A stretch of 64,000 nucleotides of DNA from Pedomonas mirosovicensis (GCF_022569295.1 NZ_JAKFIA010000001.1:1069001-1133000), one strand, 5' to 3'. Shown: positions 1 to 9,245, numbered from the stretch's first letter. Numbers and translations: made by a program. The notes: generated by a model not told the origin, from the letters alone.

Positions 1-81
1 CCCTTAGGCTGGCGTGATTTGCCGCATCGCCCAAGCCGCCAGTTCCAAGCGTGGCTGGAAAAGCTTAAGAACAACTTTTAG
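1..81 (+). CDS. 3' end of an upstream gene, possibly glutathione S-transferase (partial)
   Basis: Frame 1 is open from the window edge to a TAG at 79-81 and encodes 26 residues ending QAWLEKLKNNF. The tryptophan followed by a Leu/Lys helix resembles the C-terminal helix of glutathione S-transferases (AWxxRLKxRP-like), but 26 residues are too few to be sure. The stop lies 111 bases before the probable djlA start. Confidence 0.35.
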   Translation, partial: PLGWRDLPHRPSRQFQAWLEKLKNNF

Positions 82-192
82 AACGGGTTCTCCTCCCGCA
101 ACAGGGTGGATTCACCTGAGGTCCGGATGGACCCGGCAGACCGTGGCCCGGACAAGGCCCCGGCGGCCGATGGCAGGGCACTGGCGGAACGA

Positions 193-924
193 ATGTCAAT
201 CTGGGGTAAACTCATCGGCGGCGCGGCAGGGCTGGCCATCGGCGGCCCGATCGGCGCGTTGATCGGCATTGTCATCGGCCACGCCATGGTCGACGTGCCG
301 GTGGAGCGCTGGCGCACGCCCGAGACGGAGCGCCGCCAGGTGGCCTTTACCATCGCCGCCATCGCCCTTGCCGCCAAGATGGCCAGGGCCGACGGCCATG
401 TGGACGAGGCCGAGTTCTGCGCCTTCCGCCGCCTGTTCCGGGTGAAGCCGGAGGAAGAGGCCAACGTGGTGCGCTTCTACCGCCTCGCCCAGAGATCGAC
501 CGACGGCTTCGAGGCCTATGCGCGCCAGGCGGCCCAGCTGTTCGGCGAGGGCTCGCCGGTGCTGGAGGACCTGCTCGATGCCCTGTTCCTCATCGCCAAG
601 TCCGACGGCTATGTGACCGACGAGGAGCTGGCCTATCTGGAGACGGTCGCGCGCCTGCTCGGCTTCAGGGGCGGGGCGTTCGCCCGCATCCGCTCCCGCC
701 ACCTACCCAGCCACCCGGACGATCCTTACGTGATTCTCGGCGTTGAGCCGGGGGCCGACCTTGCCGAGGTGCGGGCGGCCTATCGCCAGATGGTCAAGGA
801 ACACCACCCGGACCGCCACATCGCGGCGGGCGTGCCGCCCGAGTTCATCCGCGTCGCCGAGCAGCGTATGGCGGCGATCAACGCGGCCTACCGTACAATC
901 CTGGCCCAGGAAGAGGCTGCATGA
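193..924 (+). CDS. DjlA-like membrane-anchored TerB/J-domain co-chaperone
   Basis: A 243-residue protein. Residues 3-33 are a glycine-rich hydrophobic segment (WGKLIGG..GGPIGALIG), as at the N-terminus of DjlA, where it anchors the protein in the inner membrane. Residues ~45-165 form a TerB-like helical domain with acidic metal-type motifs (ADGHVDEAE and KSDGYVTDEE). Residues 177-243 are a C-terminal J domain with HPD at 205-207, the motif that stimulates DnaK ATPase. The frame stays open upstream to a GTG at 106, but the DjlA-type N-terminus begins at the ATG at 193, so I chose that. It overlaps the next gene by ATGA. General DjlA knowledge suggests a DnaK co-chaperone at the membrane; its client is unknown. 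Confidence 0.85.
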   Translation: MSIWGKLIGGAAGLAIGGPIGALIGIVIGHAMVDVPVERWRTPETERRQVAFTIAAIALAAKMARADGHVDEAEFCAFRRLFRVKPEEEANVVRFYRLAQRSTDGFEAYARQAAQLFGEGSPVLEDLLDALFLIAKSDGYVTDEELAYLETVARLLGFRGGAFARIRSRHLPSHPDDPYVILGVEPGADLAEVRAAYRQMVKEHHPDRHIAAGVPPEFIRVAEQRMAAINAAYRTILAQEEAA

Positions 925-1814
925 AGCCGTTGCATTTCGCTTTCCTCATGCTCATCAACGTGGCGTGGGGCTTCAACATCGTGCCCATCAAGCTGGCGCT
1001 CATGGAGCTGGACCCGCTGGCGGCGGCCGTCATCCGCTTCGCCTTCCTGCTCATCCTCTGCTCGCCCGCCCTGCGCTGGGTGCCGGGGCGCATGGGCGCG
1101 ATCATCGCCACCGGCCTCGTCATGGGCGCGCTCCAGTTCTCGTTCATGAACGTGGCCTACGGCATGGCCACCAACGTGAGTGCGCTGGCCATCTCCTCCC
1201 AGCTGTGGGTGCCGTTCAGCCTCATCCTCGCCATCGCGCTGCTCGGCGAGCGCATCCGCTGGATCCGCACCGTCGGTATCGCGCTGGCCTTCTCGGGCAT
1301 CGCCTACCTCTCGTTCGATCCGCACGTGTTCAGCGAGCGGCTGCCGCTGGCGCTGATGGTCATTTCCTCCTTCGCGGCGGCGCTGGGAACGGTGATGGTG
1401 CGCCGGCTGACCGGCATCTCGCCGCTCAACCTGCAGGCGTGGATCTCGATTTCCAGCATCCCGCCGCTGGCGCTGCTCTCGCTCGTCTACGAGCCGGGGG
1501 CGCTCACGCACCCGCTGGATATTCCGCTCAGGGTCTATGGCTATCTGCTGTTCGCGGCGGGCTTCTCCTCCGTTGTCGGTCACGCGGGGCTGGCCTGGCT
1601 GCTCCAGCGCTATCCGGTGACGATCATCTCCCCCTTCACCCTGCTTTCGCCGCTGCTGGCGGTGCTGTTCAGCGTGTGGGTGTTTGACAACGTGCTCACC
1701 GAGCAGATGATTATTGGCGGCGTGATCGCGCTTGTGGGCGTTGCCATCATCACCTTCCGCGGCGCCCAGAAGCAGGAAGAGCAGGTGCAGGCGAGCGAGG
1801 CCAAGCGGGCATGA
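921..1814 (+). CDS. EamA/DMT-superfamily transporter
   Basis: A 297-residue integral membrane protein with about ten hydrophobic segments arranged as two tandem EamA repeats (roughly residues 3-136 and 146-284). It begins MKPLHFAFLMLINVAWG, and the WG motif in helix 1 is typical of drug/metabolite exporters. A charged, glutamine-rich tail ends the protein. It starts in an ATGA overlap with the djlA-like gene and ends in an ATGA overlap with the amidase gene, so the three are probably co-transcribed. Family members export amino acids or other small metabolites; nothing here shows the substrate. Confidence 0.85.
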   Translation: MKPLHFAFLMLINVAWGFNIVPIKLALMELDPLAAAVIRFAFLLILCSPALRWVPGRMGAIIATGLVMGALQFSFMNVAYGMATNVSALAISSQLWVPFSLILAIALLGERIRWIRTVGIALAFSGIAYLSFDPHVFSERLPLALMVISSFAAALGTVMVRRLTGISPLNLQAWISISSIPPLALLSLVYEPGALTHPLDIPLRVYGYLLFAAGFSSVVGHAGLAWLLQRYPVTIISPFTLLSPLLAVLFSVWVFDNVLTEQMIIGGVIALVGVAIITFRGAQKQEEQVQASEAKRA

Positions 1815-2548
1815 AGGTCATCGAGCGTCCCTCGCCGAACCACGACGACCGGCGCGGCCTGACGGTTTCCATGCTGGTCATCCACTACACCGGCATGGAG
1901 ACCGCCGAGGCGGCGCTGGCGCGGCTTACCGATCCGGCAGCGAAGGTTTCCGCCCACTACACCATCGACGAGGATGGCACGGTTTATGCCCATGTGCCGG
2001 AAGACCGGCGGGCCTGGCATGCGGGCGTCTCCGTGTGGCGGGGCATGACGGACGTGAATGCGGCCTCCATCGGTATCGAGCTGGTCAACCCAGGCCACGC
2101 GTTCGGCTACCGCCCGTTCGCGCAGGCGCAGATGGAAGCGCTCACGGAGTTGGCGCGCAGGATCGTGGGACGCCATCCCATTCCAGCCCGCAACATCGTT
2201 GGTCACTCCGATGTGGCGCCGGCGCGCAAGCTCGACCCCGGCGAGCTGCTCGACTGGAAGCGGCTGGCCGCGGCAGGCGTCGGGGTATGGCCGGCAGGGC
2301 AGGCGGGGGCGGAAGACTACGCCCCGCTGGGGCCGGGCGCGTCGGGCGAGGCCGTGCGCCTTTATCAGGCCCGGTTGGCGGATTGGGGCTACGGGCTGGC
2401 GGCAACGGGCTCCTTCGATGCCGAAACCGAGGCGGTCACCATTGCCTTCCAGCGCCATTTCCGCCCGGAACGGGTGACCGGCCACGCGGATGCGGAAACG
2501 CAAGGGCGCCTCGCCGCTTTGCTGGCGCAGGTGCGCGCTCAGGCATAA
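1811..2548 (+). CDS. N-acetylmuramoyl-L-alanine amidase (Amidase_2, AmiD type) with peptidoglycan-binding domain
   Basis: A 245-residue amidase that cleaves the bond between MurNAc and the stem peptide. Residues ~15-150 are an Amidase_2 domain. The zinc ligands are visible as H25 (VIHYT), H132 (GHSDVAP) and D142 (KLDPG), and E90 in GIELVN fits the catalytic glutamate. Residues ~175-240 match a PG_binding_1 repeat (LYQARLADWGYG..ATGSFDAET). I see no clear signal peptide or lipobox, so it may be cytoplasmic and act on recycled muropeptides, or be exported in another way. It is translationally coupled by ATGA to the EamA gene and stands two genes upstream of the cell-wall cluster. Confidence 0.88.
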   Translation: MKVIERPSPNHDDRRGLTVSMLVIHYTGMETAEAALARLTDPAAKVSAHYTIDEDGTVYAHVPEDRRAWHAGVSVWRGMTDVNAASIGIELVNPGHAFGYRPFAQAQMEALTELARRIVGRHPIPARNIVGHSDVAPARKLDPGELLDWKRLAAAGVGVWPAGQAGAEDYAPLGPGASGEAVRLYQARLADWGYGLAATGSFDAETEAVTIAFQRHFRPERVTGHADAETQGRLAALLAQVRAQA

Positions 2549-2569
2549 GCGCTGCAAGAACAATCGCTT

Positions 2570-2610
2570 GCAGGCGCTGGCTGATTCGATGCGCGAATCG
2601 GCCAGCCTGC
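2570..2610. terminator. Hairpin between convergent genes
   Basis: An imperfect inverted repeat has arms CTGGCTGATTCG at 2577-2588 and CGAATCGGCCAG at 2594-2605, extended by GCAGG/CCTGC with a 2-base bulge. It lies between the convergent amidase and lipoprotein genes. Neither side has a T run, so a role as a bidirectional terminator is inferred only from position. Confidence 0.35.
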
Positions 2611-2639
2611 TCTGTCAGAACAGCGCCAGCGCGGCAGGC

Positions 2640-2936
2640 TTATTGGGGCGGGATGGGATCGCCCAGGTGGGCGCTGTTGGCCGAATCGCCGGCCAGGGTA
2701 TCCGGCAGGCGCTTGGCGGCCTTCTTGATGTCTTCCGCCACGGTGATCGGGGCGGCGCGCTGGGCCTGCTGCCGGCCGAACACGCCGGGCTCGGACGCCT
2801 CGGCATCGGGCGGGCCCGCCTCCTGTTCGGTCTGGTTGGCTTCGATGGTTTCCTCAGCCGCGCCGAAAATGCCGCGAACAGTGCTGCAACCGCTCAGCAA
2901 GAGGGCTGCGGAAACCAGAATAAGTCCAAAGCGCAT
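2640..2936 (-). CDS. Small predicted lipoprotein of unknown function
   Basis: A 98-residue protein beginning MRFGLILVSAALLLSGCS, a short lipoprotein signal with a lipobox (LSGC, Cys17). The mature part is acidic (EETIEANQTEQEAGPPDAE), then carries a short basic segment (EDIKKAAKRLPDTL) and a Pro/Gln end. The frame is open upstream to 3002, but those residues have no signal-peptide character, so the ATG at 2936 is preferred. It is convergent with the amidase gene and divergent from rnpB. I do not recognise the family. Size and lipobox suggest an envelope lipoprotein. Confidence 0.72.
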   Translation of the reverse strand: MRFGLILVSAALLLSGCSTVRGIFGAAEETIEANQTEQEAGPPDAEASEPGVFGRQQAQRAAPITVAEDIKKAAKRLPDTLAGDSANSAHLGDPIPPQ

Positions 2937-3061
2937 GGCTGCCTTCTCCTCGCTGAGAAGCACCCGTAAGGCGCAGCCTGCCAATTGGCAAGGGTCACGC
3001 ATGAGACGAGCGGGCGTTTCTCCATTGGCAAGACGCGAAGAATTCCCATATCAAGGCGCGA

Positions 3062-3454
3062 GGGCAGAGGATCGGACGGCCGCCGCCCGCGTGAAGCGGG
3101 GGGAGGAAAGTCCGGGCTCCATGGATTAACAGCGCCGGGTAACACCCGGCCGGGGCGACCCGAGGGACAGTGCCACAGAGATCGAACCGCCGGTGGTCTG
3201 CCGCCGGTAAGGGTGAAAAGGTGCGGTAAGAGCGCACCGCTGGGCCGGCAACGGCGCAGGCATGGTAAACCCCGCTGGGAGCAAAACCGAGTAGGGACGG
3301 CGCGGCAGCCCCTTGGGGCTGTCAATGCGGATCCGGCATGACCGTCCGGGTTGGTTGCTAGAGGCAGGCGGTAACGTCTGTCGTAGAGGAATGGTCGTCG
3401 GCGTGGGATTTCATCCCACGCGCACAGAACCCGGCTTACAGATCCTCTGTCCTC
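3062..3454 (+). ncRNA. rnpB: RNase P RNA (class A)
   Basis: This is the catalytic RNA that processes tRNA 5' ends. The universally conserved core GAGGAAAGTCCGGGCTCC is at about 3104-3121, and the matching 3' core ACAGAACCCGGCTTAC is at about 3424-3439. CAGAGGATC near 3065-3073 pairs with GATCCTCTG at 3441-3449 to close helix P1, which fixes the ends. The hairpin GTGGGATTTCATCCCAC lies near the 3' end. Several apparent reading frames on both strands here are artefacts of the RNA gene. The position directly upstream of mraZ is familiar from sphingomonads. Confidence 0.96.
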
Positions 3455-3602
3455 CATTCATTTCCCGTTCATTCCGGCCCTGATGTGTCCGGAACAATGT
3501 CTTGAAAATTAACACAAAATTAACACTCGGGCGCATTTGCGCCCGCGAAACGATCCTGCCTGGGTCCGTTTGGCCGCGAAGTGGCGGCAAACCACCCCAT
3601 TT

Positions 3603-3617
3603 TGGGGCGTAGTGGGG
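3603..3617 (+). promoter_or_regulatory. Probable MraZ box
   Basis: TGGGGCGTAGTGGGG is a direct repeat of TGGGN with a five-base spacer (period 10), the arrangement bound by MraZ in front of its own operon in other bacteria. Further TGGG copies on the opposite strand (CCCAT at 3624-3628 and 3635-3639) continue the series. The repeat lies just upstream of the likely -35 element of mraZ. Autoregulation of the dcw cluster by MraZ is inferred from family knowledge. Confidence 0.5.
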
Positions 3618-3627
3618 CTTTTTCCCA

Positions 3628-3656
3628 TTGAAAACCCATAAAGTGGCATGTACACC
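3628..3656 (+). promoter_or_regulatory. Candidate promoter of the dcw cluster
   Basis: TTGAAA (3628-3633) is followed after 17 bases by TACACC (3651-3656), a reasonable sigma-70 type pair. It lies about 95 bases before the mraZ start and is adjacent to MraZ-box-like repeats. The -10 element is imperfect. Confidence 0.4.
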
Positions 3657-3752
3657 TTGGCCGTGGGCGGCGTTTTCTTCTCTTTTTCAAACCGTGGGCC
3701 GGGGCGCATTTCGCGCCAACCATGAGCCTTTGAAGAGAGGAGCGCTGTTCGA

Positions 3753-4268
3753 GTGGAGGACGGCGCACGCGTGGTCGAGCAGGGCGAACAGCTGTTTTAT
3801 GGCAACGCTTTGAACAGCGTTGACAGCAAGAACCGGGTCTCGGTTCCTGCACAGTTTCGTGCTGTCATCAAAGGGCGCACCGGCGGCGAGGAGTTCCTCA
3901 TTCGCGAGCACGAGGATCTGCCGTGCCTCGTGGCCTACGATCATACGTATCTCAAGGAGTTGCGCGAGGAAGCTGAGGCGCGGCTGGCGCAGGATCCCAC
4001 CGCCAACCGGGAAGACGTGCGCCGCAGCCTGTTCGGCGCCGCGGATTCGGTGAAGTTCGACGACGCCGGCCGCATCGTGCTGGACGGCTTCTTCATCGAC
4101 TACGCATCCATCGACAAGACCGCGCTGTTCCTCGGCGCGCAGGGGTATTTCGAAATCTGGAACCCCTACACCTTCCTCGAGGCCCAGGCCCACCAGAAGG
4201 CCCTGTGCCGCAAGGTCATGTACCTCTTGAAGCAGAAGAAGCTGCCGTTGCCGGAAGGGGAGGCCTGA
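3753..4268 (+). CDS. mraZ: Transcriptional regulator / division protein MraZ
   Basis: A 171-residue AbrB-fold protein that in other bacteria binds TGGGN repeats upstream of its own operon. The first MraZ repeat is seen in [17 protein letters not shown] and the second in [17 protein letters not shown]; the pattern of Asp-x-Lys/Ala-x-Arg followed by Val/Ile and Pro or Leu is typical. The start is the GTG at 3753, preceded by GAGAGGAG; a GTG at 3771 is an alternative. It is the first gene of the division/cell-wall cluster and overlaps rsmH by TGATG. Confidence 0.92.
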   Translation: MEDGARVVEQGEQLFYGNALNSVDSKNRVSVPAQFRAVIKGRTGGEEFLIREHEDLPCLVAYDHTYLKELREEAEARLAQDPTANREDVRRSLFGAADSVKFDDAGRIVLDGFFIDYASIDKTALFLGAQGYFEIWNPYTFLEAQAHQKALCRKVMYLLKQKKLPLPEGEA

Positions 4269-5230
4269 TGAACGCCTTGCCCGACATCACGGCTCCGCAC
4301 ATTCCCGTTCTGCGCGATGAGGTGCTGGCGGCTCTCGATTTGCGCGAGGGCGACGTGGCGGTGGATGCCACCTTCGGCGCGGGCGGCTACACCCGCGCGA
4401 TTCTGGCCAGGCCGGTAACGCAGGTTTACGCCTTCGACCGCGACCCCACCGCCATTCAGGGCGGGCAGGGGCTGGTCGAGGAGGCGAAGGGCCGCCTGAC
4501 GCTGATTCACGGCCGCTTCGGCGAGATGGAGCGCCTTCTCTCCGAACGGGGCGTCGCGCAGGTGGACGCTATCGCCTTTGATATCGGCGTTTCCTCCATG
4601 CAGCTCGACCAGGCGGAGCGGGGCTTCTCCTTCCAGAACGACGGCCCGCTCGACATGCGGATGGAGGCTGAGGGGCCGAGCGCGGCGGATGTGGTGAACA
4701 CCGCCAGCGAGGAAGAGCTGGCCGACATCTTCTATTACTTCGGCGAGGAGCCCAAGGCCCGGCGCGTCGCCAAGGCGATCGTGAAGGCGCGGGCGGAGCG
4801 GCCGTTCGAGCGCACCGAGCAGCTGGCGGATGTGATCCGCGCGGCGCTGGGCGGACGGCGCGGCCCCAAGGACCCGGCGACCCGCAGCTTCCAGGGCCTT
4901 CGCATCCATGTGAACGCGGAGCTGGACCAGCTGAAGGACGGCCTGCGCGCGGCCGAGAAGCTGTTGCGCCCCGGCGGGCGGCTGGCGGTCGTCAGCTTCC
5001 ACAGCCTGGAGGACCGCGTGGTCAAAACCTTCCTGCGCGAGCGCGGCGGCCTGGTCGCGGGCGGCTCCCGGCACCTGCCGGAGCGCCCCCAGCCCACGAA
5101 GGCCCCGAGCTTCGAGAAGATCGCCAAGGCGGTTCGCCCCTCCGACGAGGAAACCGCCCGTAATCCGCGTGCCCGGTCCGCAACCTTGCGGTCGGCCGTC
5201 AGAACGTCAGCACCGGCCTGGGAGAACTAG
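4268..5230 (+). CDS. rsmH: 16S rRNA (cytosine(1402)-N(4))-methyltransferase
   Basis: A 320-residue SAM-dependent methyltransferase (MraW) that modifies C1402 in the ribosomal P site. Motif I is visible as [14 protein letters not shown], followed by the acidic ribose-binding residue in FDRDPTAI. Also present are the family signatures [26 protein letters not shown] and [13 protein letters not shown]. The frame is open upstream, but ATG 4268 gives the expected N-terminus (..[14 protein letters not shown]) and overlaps the mraZ stop as TGATG. The length is normal. Confidence 0.96.
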   Translation: MNALPDITAPHIPVLRDEVLAALDLREGDVAVDATFGAGGYTRAILARPVTQVYAFDRDPTAIQGGQGLVEEAKGRLTLIHGRFGEMERLLSERGVAQVDAIAFDIGVSSMQLDQAERGFSFQNDGPLDMRMEAEGPSAADVVNTASEEELADIFYYFGEEPKARRVAKAIVKARAERPFERTEQLADVIRAALGGRRGPKDPATRSFQGLRIHVNAELDQLKDGLRAAEKLLRPGGRLAVVSFHSLEDRVVKTFLRERGGLVAGGSRHLPERPQPTKAPSFEKIAKAVRPSDEETARNPRARSATLRSAVRTSAPAWEN

Positions 5231-5233
5231 GAA

Positions 5234-6040
5234 ATGCGCTACTACACAGGCATCCTCATGGCACTGGCAACCGCGGTCTCCGCCGTGGTGTGCTTTGCCG
5301 TCAGCCTGGAAGTGGGTGAGCGCCGGGACGAGGTGACGGCGCTGAAGCGGCAGATCGCCAGCGACATGCGGGAGGTGCGCCGCCTTCAGGCCGAATGGCA
5401 GATCCGAGTGCGCCCGGCCCAGTTGCAGCGGCTGAACGATACCTACTTCGGCCTGACCGCGCCGACGGCGGACCGCTATTTCGCCTCGGCCGACGCCTAT
5501 GTGGCCTTCGCCGCCGATCCCAACTCGGTGCCGCAGAAGGCGCAGGTGATGCCGGCCATTGAGCAGCAGGACAACCAGTACGAGATGCCCCAGACCTACC
5601 TCGCCAAGGCGACGGGCGGCGAGGCGCATCTGGTGGCCGTTTCCTCCGACGGGCCGGCGGTGGCCATGCGCCTGCCGTCCGCCTCGGCCATTGCCGCCGC
5701 GCAGCGGCCCCGGCCCGGCTTTGGCCCGGATGCGCCCAAGGTGCACCTGGCGTCGTGGTCCGGCCCGGCGGAGTCCGGCCGGGTTCAGTTGGCCTCGTGG
5801 TCGCCCGAGCCGGCGGTTGCCGCGCAGCCGAAGCCCAAGGTGGCCTCCAAGCCGGTGGCGGCGAAGACCGAGCCGCGCGAGGACAATGTCGAGCTGGCGA
5901 TGCGCGCCCCGGCTGTTCCGGCGGCTGCCGCGCCCTATGCGCCGGCTATCCCCAAGGGCGCGACGCCGCTGAGCGGACTTGATGCCTCGACCATCGCGTC
6001 GATCGAGCGCCTGGCTGCCATCGAGGCGGGGACTCAATGA
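5234..6040 (+). CDS. ftsL: Cell division protein FtsL (long form)
   Basis: Its identity rests on position between rsmH and ftsI and on architecture: a short cytoplasmic start, one membrane segment (residues ~6-24) and a heptad-like coiled coil (EVTALKRQIASDMREVRRLQ, ~33-55) ending in the WQIRVRPAQLQRLND block common in alphaproteobacterial FtsL. At 268 residues it is more than twice the size of E. coli FtsL. The extra C-terminal ~170 residues are Ala/Pro-rich, apparently disordered periplasmic sequence. FtsL joins FtsB and FtsQ to activate FtsWI. It overlaps ftsI by ATGA. Confidence 0.82.
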   Translation: MRYYTGILMALATAVSAVVCFAVSLEVGERRDEVTALKRQIASDMREVRRLQAEWQIRVRPAQLQRLNDTYFGLTAPTADRYFASADAYVAFAADPNSVPQKAQVMPAIEQQDNQYEMPQTYLAKATGGEAHLVAVSSDGPAVAMRLPSASAIAAAQRPRPGFGPDAPKVHLASWSGPAESGRVQLASWSPEPAVAAQPKPKVASKPVAAKTEPREDNVELAMRAPAVPAAAAPYAPAIPKGATPLSGLDASTIASIERLAAIEAGTQ

Positions 6041-7746
6041 ACCAGGCCGCGCTGCGCTCGCTCAGGATTCAACTTGCTGGCCACCGCCAGCAGGCGCTGG
6101 AGCGGTCGCGGCAGCGCTTGATGATTGGCGTGCTGCTGTTTGCGGCCGTGGCGATCGTTCTTGCCTTGCGTCTCATGGATCTGGCGGTGCTCAAGGCCAT
6201 CGATCGGAATGTGGGTCGCACGGATATCCTGGCGGCGGTGCGGCCGCCGCGCGCCGACATCATCGACCGCAACGGCGAGGTGCTGGCGACCACCCTCAAG
6301 GTGCAGGCGCTGGCCGTGCGCCCGCAGAAGATCATCGGCGACAAGGAGGAGCTGGCGCGCCGGATCGTCGCCGTGCTGCCGGATCTGGACCTGGCGTTCG
6401 TGCGCCGCCAGCTCTACTCCCATTCGAAGTTCCGCTACATCACCCGGCGGCTGACGCCCGAGCAGGTGAGCCGGATCAATGCCATCGGCGAGCCGGGGCT
6501 GGAGTTCGAGGACGAGGCGGAGCGCGTCTATCCCAACGGCGAGCTGGCCTCGCATGTGCTCGGCTACACCAACATCGACGGCAAGGGCATGGCCGGGATC
6601 GAGCGCGCGTTCAACGACCGCTTGAGCGCCGAGGATCAGCTGAGCAAGCCGCTGCAACTGTCCATCGATGTCCGCGTGCAACATGCGCTGGAATATGAAC
6701 TGAACGCAGCCGTGAAGAAGTTCAACGCCCTCGGCGCGTCCGGCATCATCATGGACGTGCACACGGGCGAGCTGCTTGCGATGGTTTCCTTGCCCAGCTT
6801 CGACCCCAACGCCGTGTCGCACAGCCCGTCGAGCGCCTGGTTCAACCGGGCGACGCAGGGCGTCTATGAGCTGGGGTCCACCTTCAAGACCTTCACCATG
6901 GCCATGGCGCTGGAGGAAGGCACGATCACGCTGGGGAAGAAGTATGATGCCACCAAGCCGCTCCAGGCCGGGCGCTTCCGCATCCGCGACGATCACCCGG
7001 AGAACCGCTGGCTGACGGTGCCGGAAATCTTCATGTATTCGTCCAACATCGGCACGGCGCAGATCGCGCTCGATGTGGGCGAGGAGAAGCAGCAGGCGTA
7101 CATGCGGAAGCTGGGCTTCCTGGAGCCGGCGCAGATCGAGCTGAAGGAATCGGCCCAGCCGCTCTACCCCAACCCGTGGGGCAAGATTTCCACCATGACC
7201 ATCAGCTACGGCCACGGCATTGCGGTCACGCCGCTGCATCTGGCCAATGGCATCGCCACGGTGGTCAACGGCGGCGTGTGGCGACCGACAACGCTGATGA
7301 AGGTGCCGGCCGGCACCGAGCCGGCGACGGGCGAGCGCATCTTCAGCGAAGAGACCTCCCGTACCATGCGGATGCTGATGCGCCTGGTGGCAGTGGCGGG
7401 CACCGGCAAGCAGGGCGACGCGCCGGGCTACCGCATCGGCGGCAAGACCGGCACGGCGGAAAAGCCAGGCGTCGGCGGCTATCAGCGCAAGTCGCTGATT
7501 ACCACCTTCGCCGCCGCCTTCCCGATGGACAATCCGAAATACGTGGTCATCGCGACGCTGGATGAGCCCAAGGGCATCAAGGAGACTTACGGCTTCGCCA
7601 CGGCCGGCTGGAATGCCGCGCCGACGGTGAAGGCCGTAGTGCAGCGGGTCGGGCCGATTCTCGGCATCGAGCCCAACGTGGGCAAGGACGTCGATCTGTC
7701 CCCCCTGTATCCGTACATCGCGGAGAAGGCGAACCTAACCGGGTAG
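6037..7746 (+). CDS. ftsI: Septal peptidoglycan transpeptidase FtsI (PBP3)
   Basis: A 569-residue class B penicillin-binding protein that cross-links septal peptidoglycan. One membrane anchor lies at residues ~28-48. The pedestal/dimerisation domain includes RPPRADIIDRNGEVLA. The transpeptidase domain shows all three active-site motifs: S281-T-F-K284, S335-S-N337 and K470-T-G-T473. It starts in an ATGA overlap with ftsL, and murE follows 11 bases after the stop. Confidence 0.97.
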   Translation: MNQAALRSLRIQLAGHRQQALERSRQRLMIGVLLFAAVAIVLALRLMDLAVLKAIDRNVGRTDILAAVRPPRADIIDRNGEVLATTLKVQALAVRPQKIIGDKEELARRIVAVLPDLDLAFVRRQLYSHSKFRYITRRLTPEQVSRINAIGEPGLEFEDEAERVYPNGELASHVLGYTNIDGKGMAGIERAFNDRLSAEDQLSKPLQLSIDVRVQHALEYELNAAVKKFNALGASGIIMDVHTGELLAMVSLPSFDPNAVSHSPSSAWFNRATQGVYELGSTFKTFTMAMALEEGTITLGKKYDATKPLQAGRFRIRDDHPENRWLTVPEIFMYSSNIGTAQIALDVGEEKQQAYMRKLGFLEPAQIELKESAQPLYPNPWGKISTMTISYGHGIAVTPLHLANGIATVVNGGVWRPTTLMKVPAGTEPATGERIFSEETSRTMRMLMRLVAVAGTGKQGDAPGYRIGGKTGTAEKPGVGGYQRKSLITTFAAAFPMDNPKYVVIATLDEPKGIKETYGFATAGWNAAPTVKAVVQRVGPILGIEPNVGKDVDLSPLYPYIAEKANLTG

Positions 7747-7757
7747 GATGTGTTGCC

Positions 7758-9245
7758 GTGGTGGTTACGTTGCACGATTTGACAGGTTGGAATGGCCCGG
7801 AGCGGCTGGCGCCGGTGAGCGGCCTTGCGATCGACCATCGCAAGGTGACGCCGGGCGCGATCTTCGGGGCCTTTCCGGGCGTGAAGGTCAACGGCGAGGA
7901 TTTCATCGAGGCCGCCATCGAGGCGGGGGCCGTCGCCATCGTCGCGCGGCCGGAGGCGAAGGTGGACACCAGCCGCGCCGTGCACATCGTGGCGGCCAAC
8001 CCGCGCCAGCGCTTCGCTGAAATCGCCGCTAAGCTTTACGGGCCGCTTCCCGCCACGATCGCGGCGGTGACCGGCACCAACGGCAAGACCTCGGTTGCTG
8101 ACCTCCTGCGCCAGATCTGGACGCGGCTCAATCGCCCGTCGGCGAGCCTGGGCACGCTTGGCGTCATCACCGCCATCGGCAAGCGGGATCTCGGCATGAC
8201 GACGCCGGACGTGCTCACCTTCCTCTCCACCATGAGCAGCATGGAACGGGCGGGCATCAACCACGTGGTGTTCGAGGCCTCCTCCCACGGGCTCGACCAG
8301 CACCGGGTGGACGGGGTGGACGTGAAGGCCGCCGCCTTCACCAACCTCACCCGCGATCACATGGACTACCACGGCACGATGGAGGCCTACCGCGACGCCA
8401 AGGCGCGCCTGTTCTCCGACCTCCTGTCGAAGGACGGGACGGCGGTGCTGTGGATGGACGATCCGGCTGCCGACTTCATGGCGGAGGTGGCGGCCAGCCG
8501 GGGCATCCGCATCTTGCCCGTGGGCACGGGGGCGACCGCCATCGCGGGCCTCAGGATGACGGAGCGGCAGGCCCTGCCGGACGGACAGAAGCTGACGGTT
8601 GAATACCAGGGCAAGCCCCACGAGATTCGCCTGCCGCTGCTGGGCGGCTACCAGGCGGCCAACGCGCTGGTGGCGGCGGGTCTCGCCATTGCCTGCGGCG
8701 AGCAGGCGATGCGCGTGTTCGAGGCGCTTGGCGCCGTGAAGGGCGTGCCGGGCCGGTTGCAGAAGGCTGCAACCACGCCTGCGGGCGCGCCGGTGTTCAT
8801 CGACTACGCCCACACGCCCGACGGTTTGCGCGCGGCCATCGAGGCGCTGCGCCCGCATTGCCAGGGGCGGCTCATCACCGTGTTCGGCTGCGGCGGCGAT
8901 CGTGACCGCGGCAAGCGGCCGCAGATGGGAGCGATTGCTGCAAGTCTTTCGGACTTGGTTTATGTGACCGACGACAACCCCCGTTCGGAAGACCCGAAGG
9001 CCATCCGCGCCGAAATTCTCAGCGCGACGCCGCGGGCAATCGAAATCGGTGATCGCGCCGAGGCGATCCGCGCTGCCCTCAAGGCGGCACGGGCCGGCGA
9101 TCTCGTGCTCGTTGCCGGCAAGGGTCACGAGCAGGGGCAGATCGTGCAGGGCGTCGTCCATCCCTTCGATGATGTGGAGGTGGCGGCCCGGATCTCTCAG
9201 GAACTGAACGCTCGGGATATGGCAGGGCAAGGACAGACGGCATGA
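7758..9245 (+). CDS. murE: UDP-MurNAc-tripeptide synthetase MurE (meso-diaminopimelate adding)
   Basis: A 495-residue Mur ligase that adds the third residue to UDP-MurNAc-L-Ala-D-Glu using ATP. The P-loop TGTNGKT is at 105-111. D406-N-P-R409 is the motif that selects meso-diaminopimelate over lysine, which fits a Gram-negative. The start is the GTG at 7758 (another GTG follows directly). The stop overlaps murF as ATGA. Confidence 0.96.
   Translation: MVVTLHDLTGWNGPERLAPVSGLAIDHRKVTPGAIFGAFPGVKVNGEDFIEAAIEAGAVAIVARPEAKVDTSRAVHIVAANPRQRFAEIAAKLYGPLPATIAAVTGTNGKTSVADLLRQIWTRLNRPSASLGTLGVITAIGKRDLGMTTPDVLTFLSTMSSMERAGINHVVFEASSHGLDQHRVDGVDVKAAAFTNLTRDHMDYHGTMEAYRDAKARLFSDLLSKDGTAVLWMDDPAADFMAEVAASRGIRILPVGTGATAIAGLRMTERQALPDGQKLTVEYQGKPHEIRLPLLGGYQAANALVAAGLAIACGEQAMRVFEALGAVKGVPGRLQKAATTPAGAPVFIDYAHTPDGLRAAIEALRPHCQGRLITVFGCGGDRDRGKRPQMGAIAASLSDLVYVTDDNPRSEDPKAIRAEILSATPRAIEIGDRAEAIRAALKAARAGDLVLVAGKGHEQGQIVQGVVHPFDDVEVAARISQELNARDMAGQGQTA

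Noticed and set aside
106-192. Upstream GTG start for the djlA-like gene
   Set aside because: The 29 extra residues are charged and unlike the family; the membrane segment begins directly after the ATG at 193.
2894-3457. Several open frames on both strands across 2900-3460
   Set aside because: The region is RNase P RNA, shown by both conserved core sequences and the P1 pairing.
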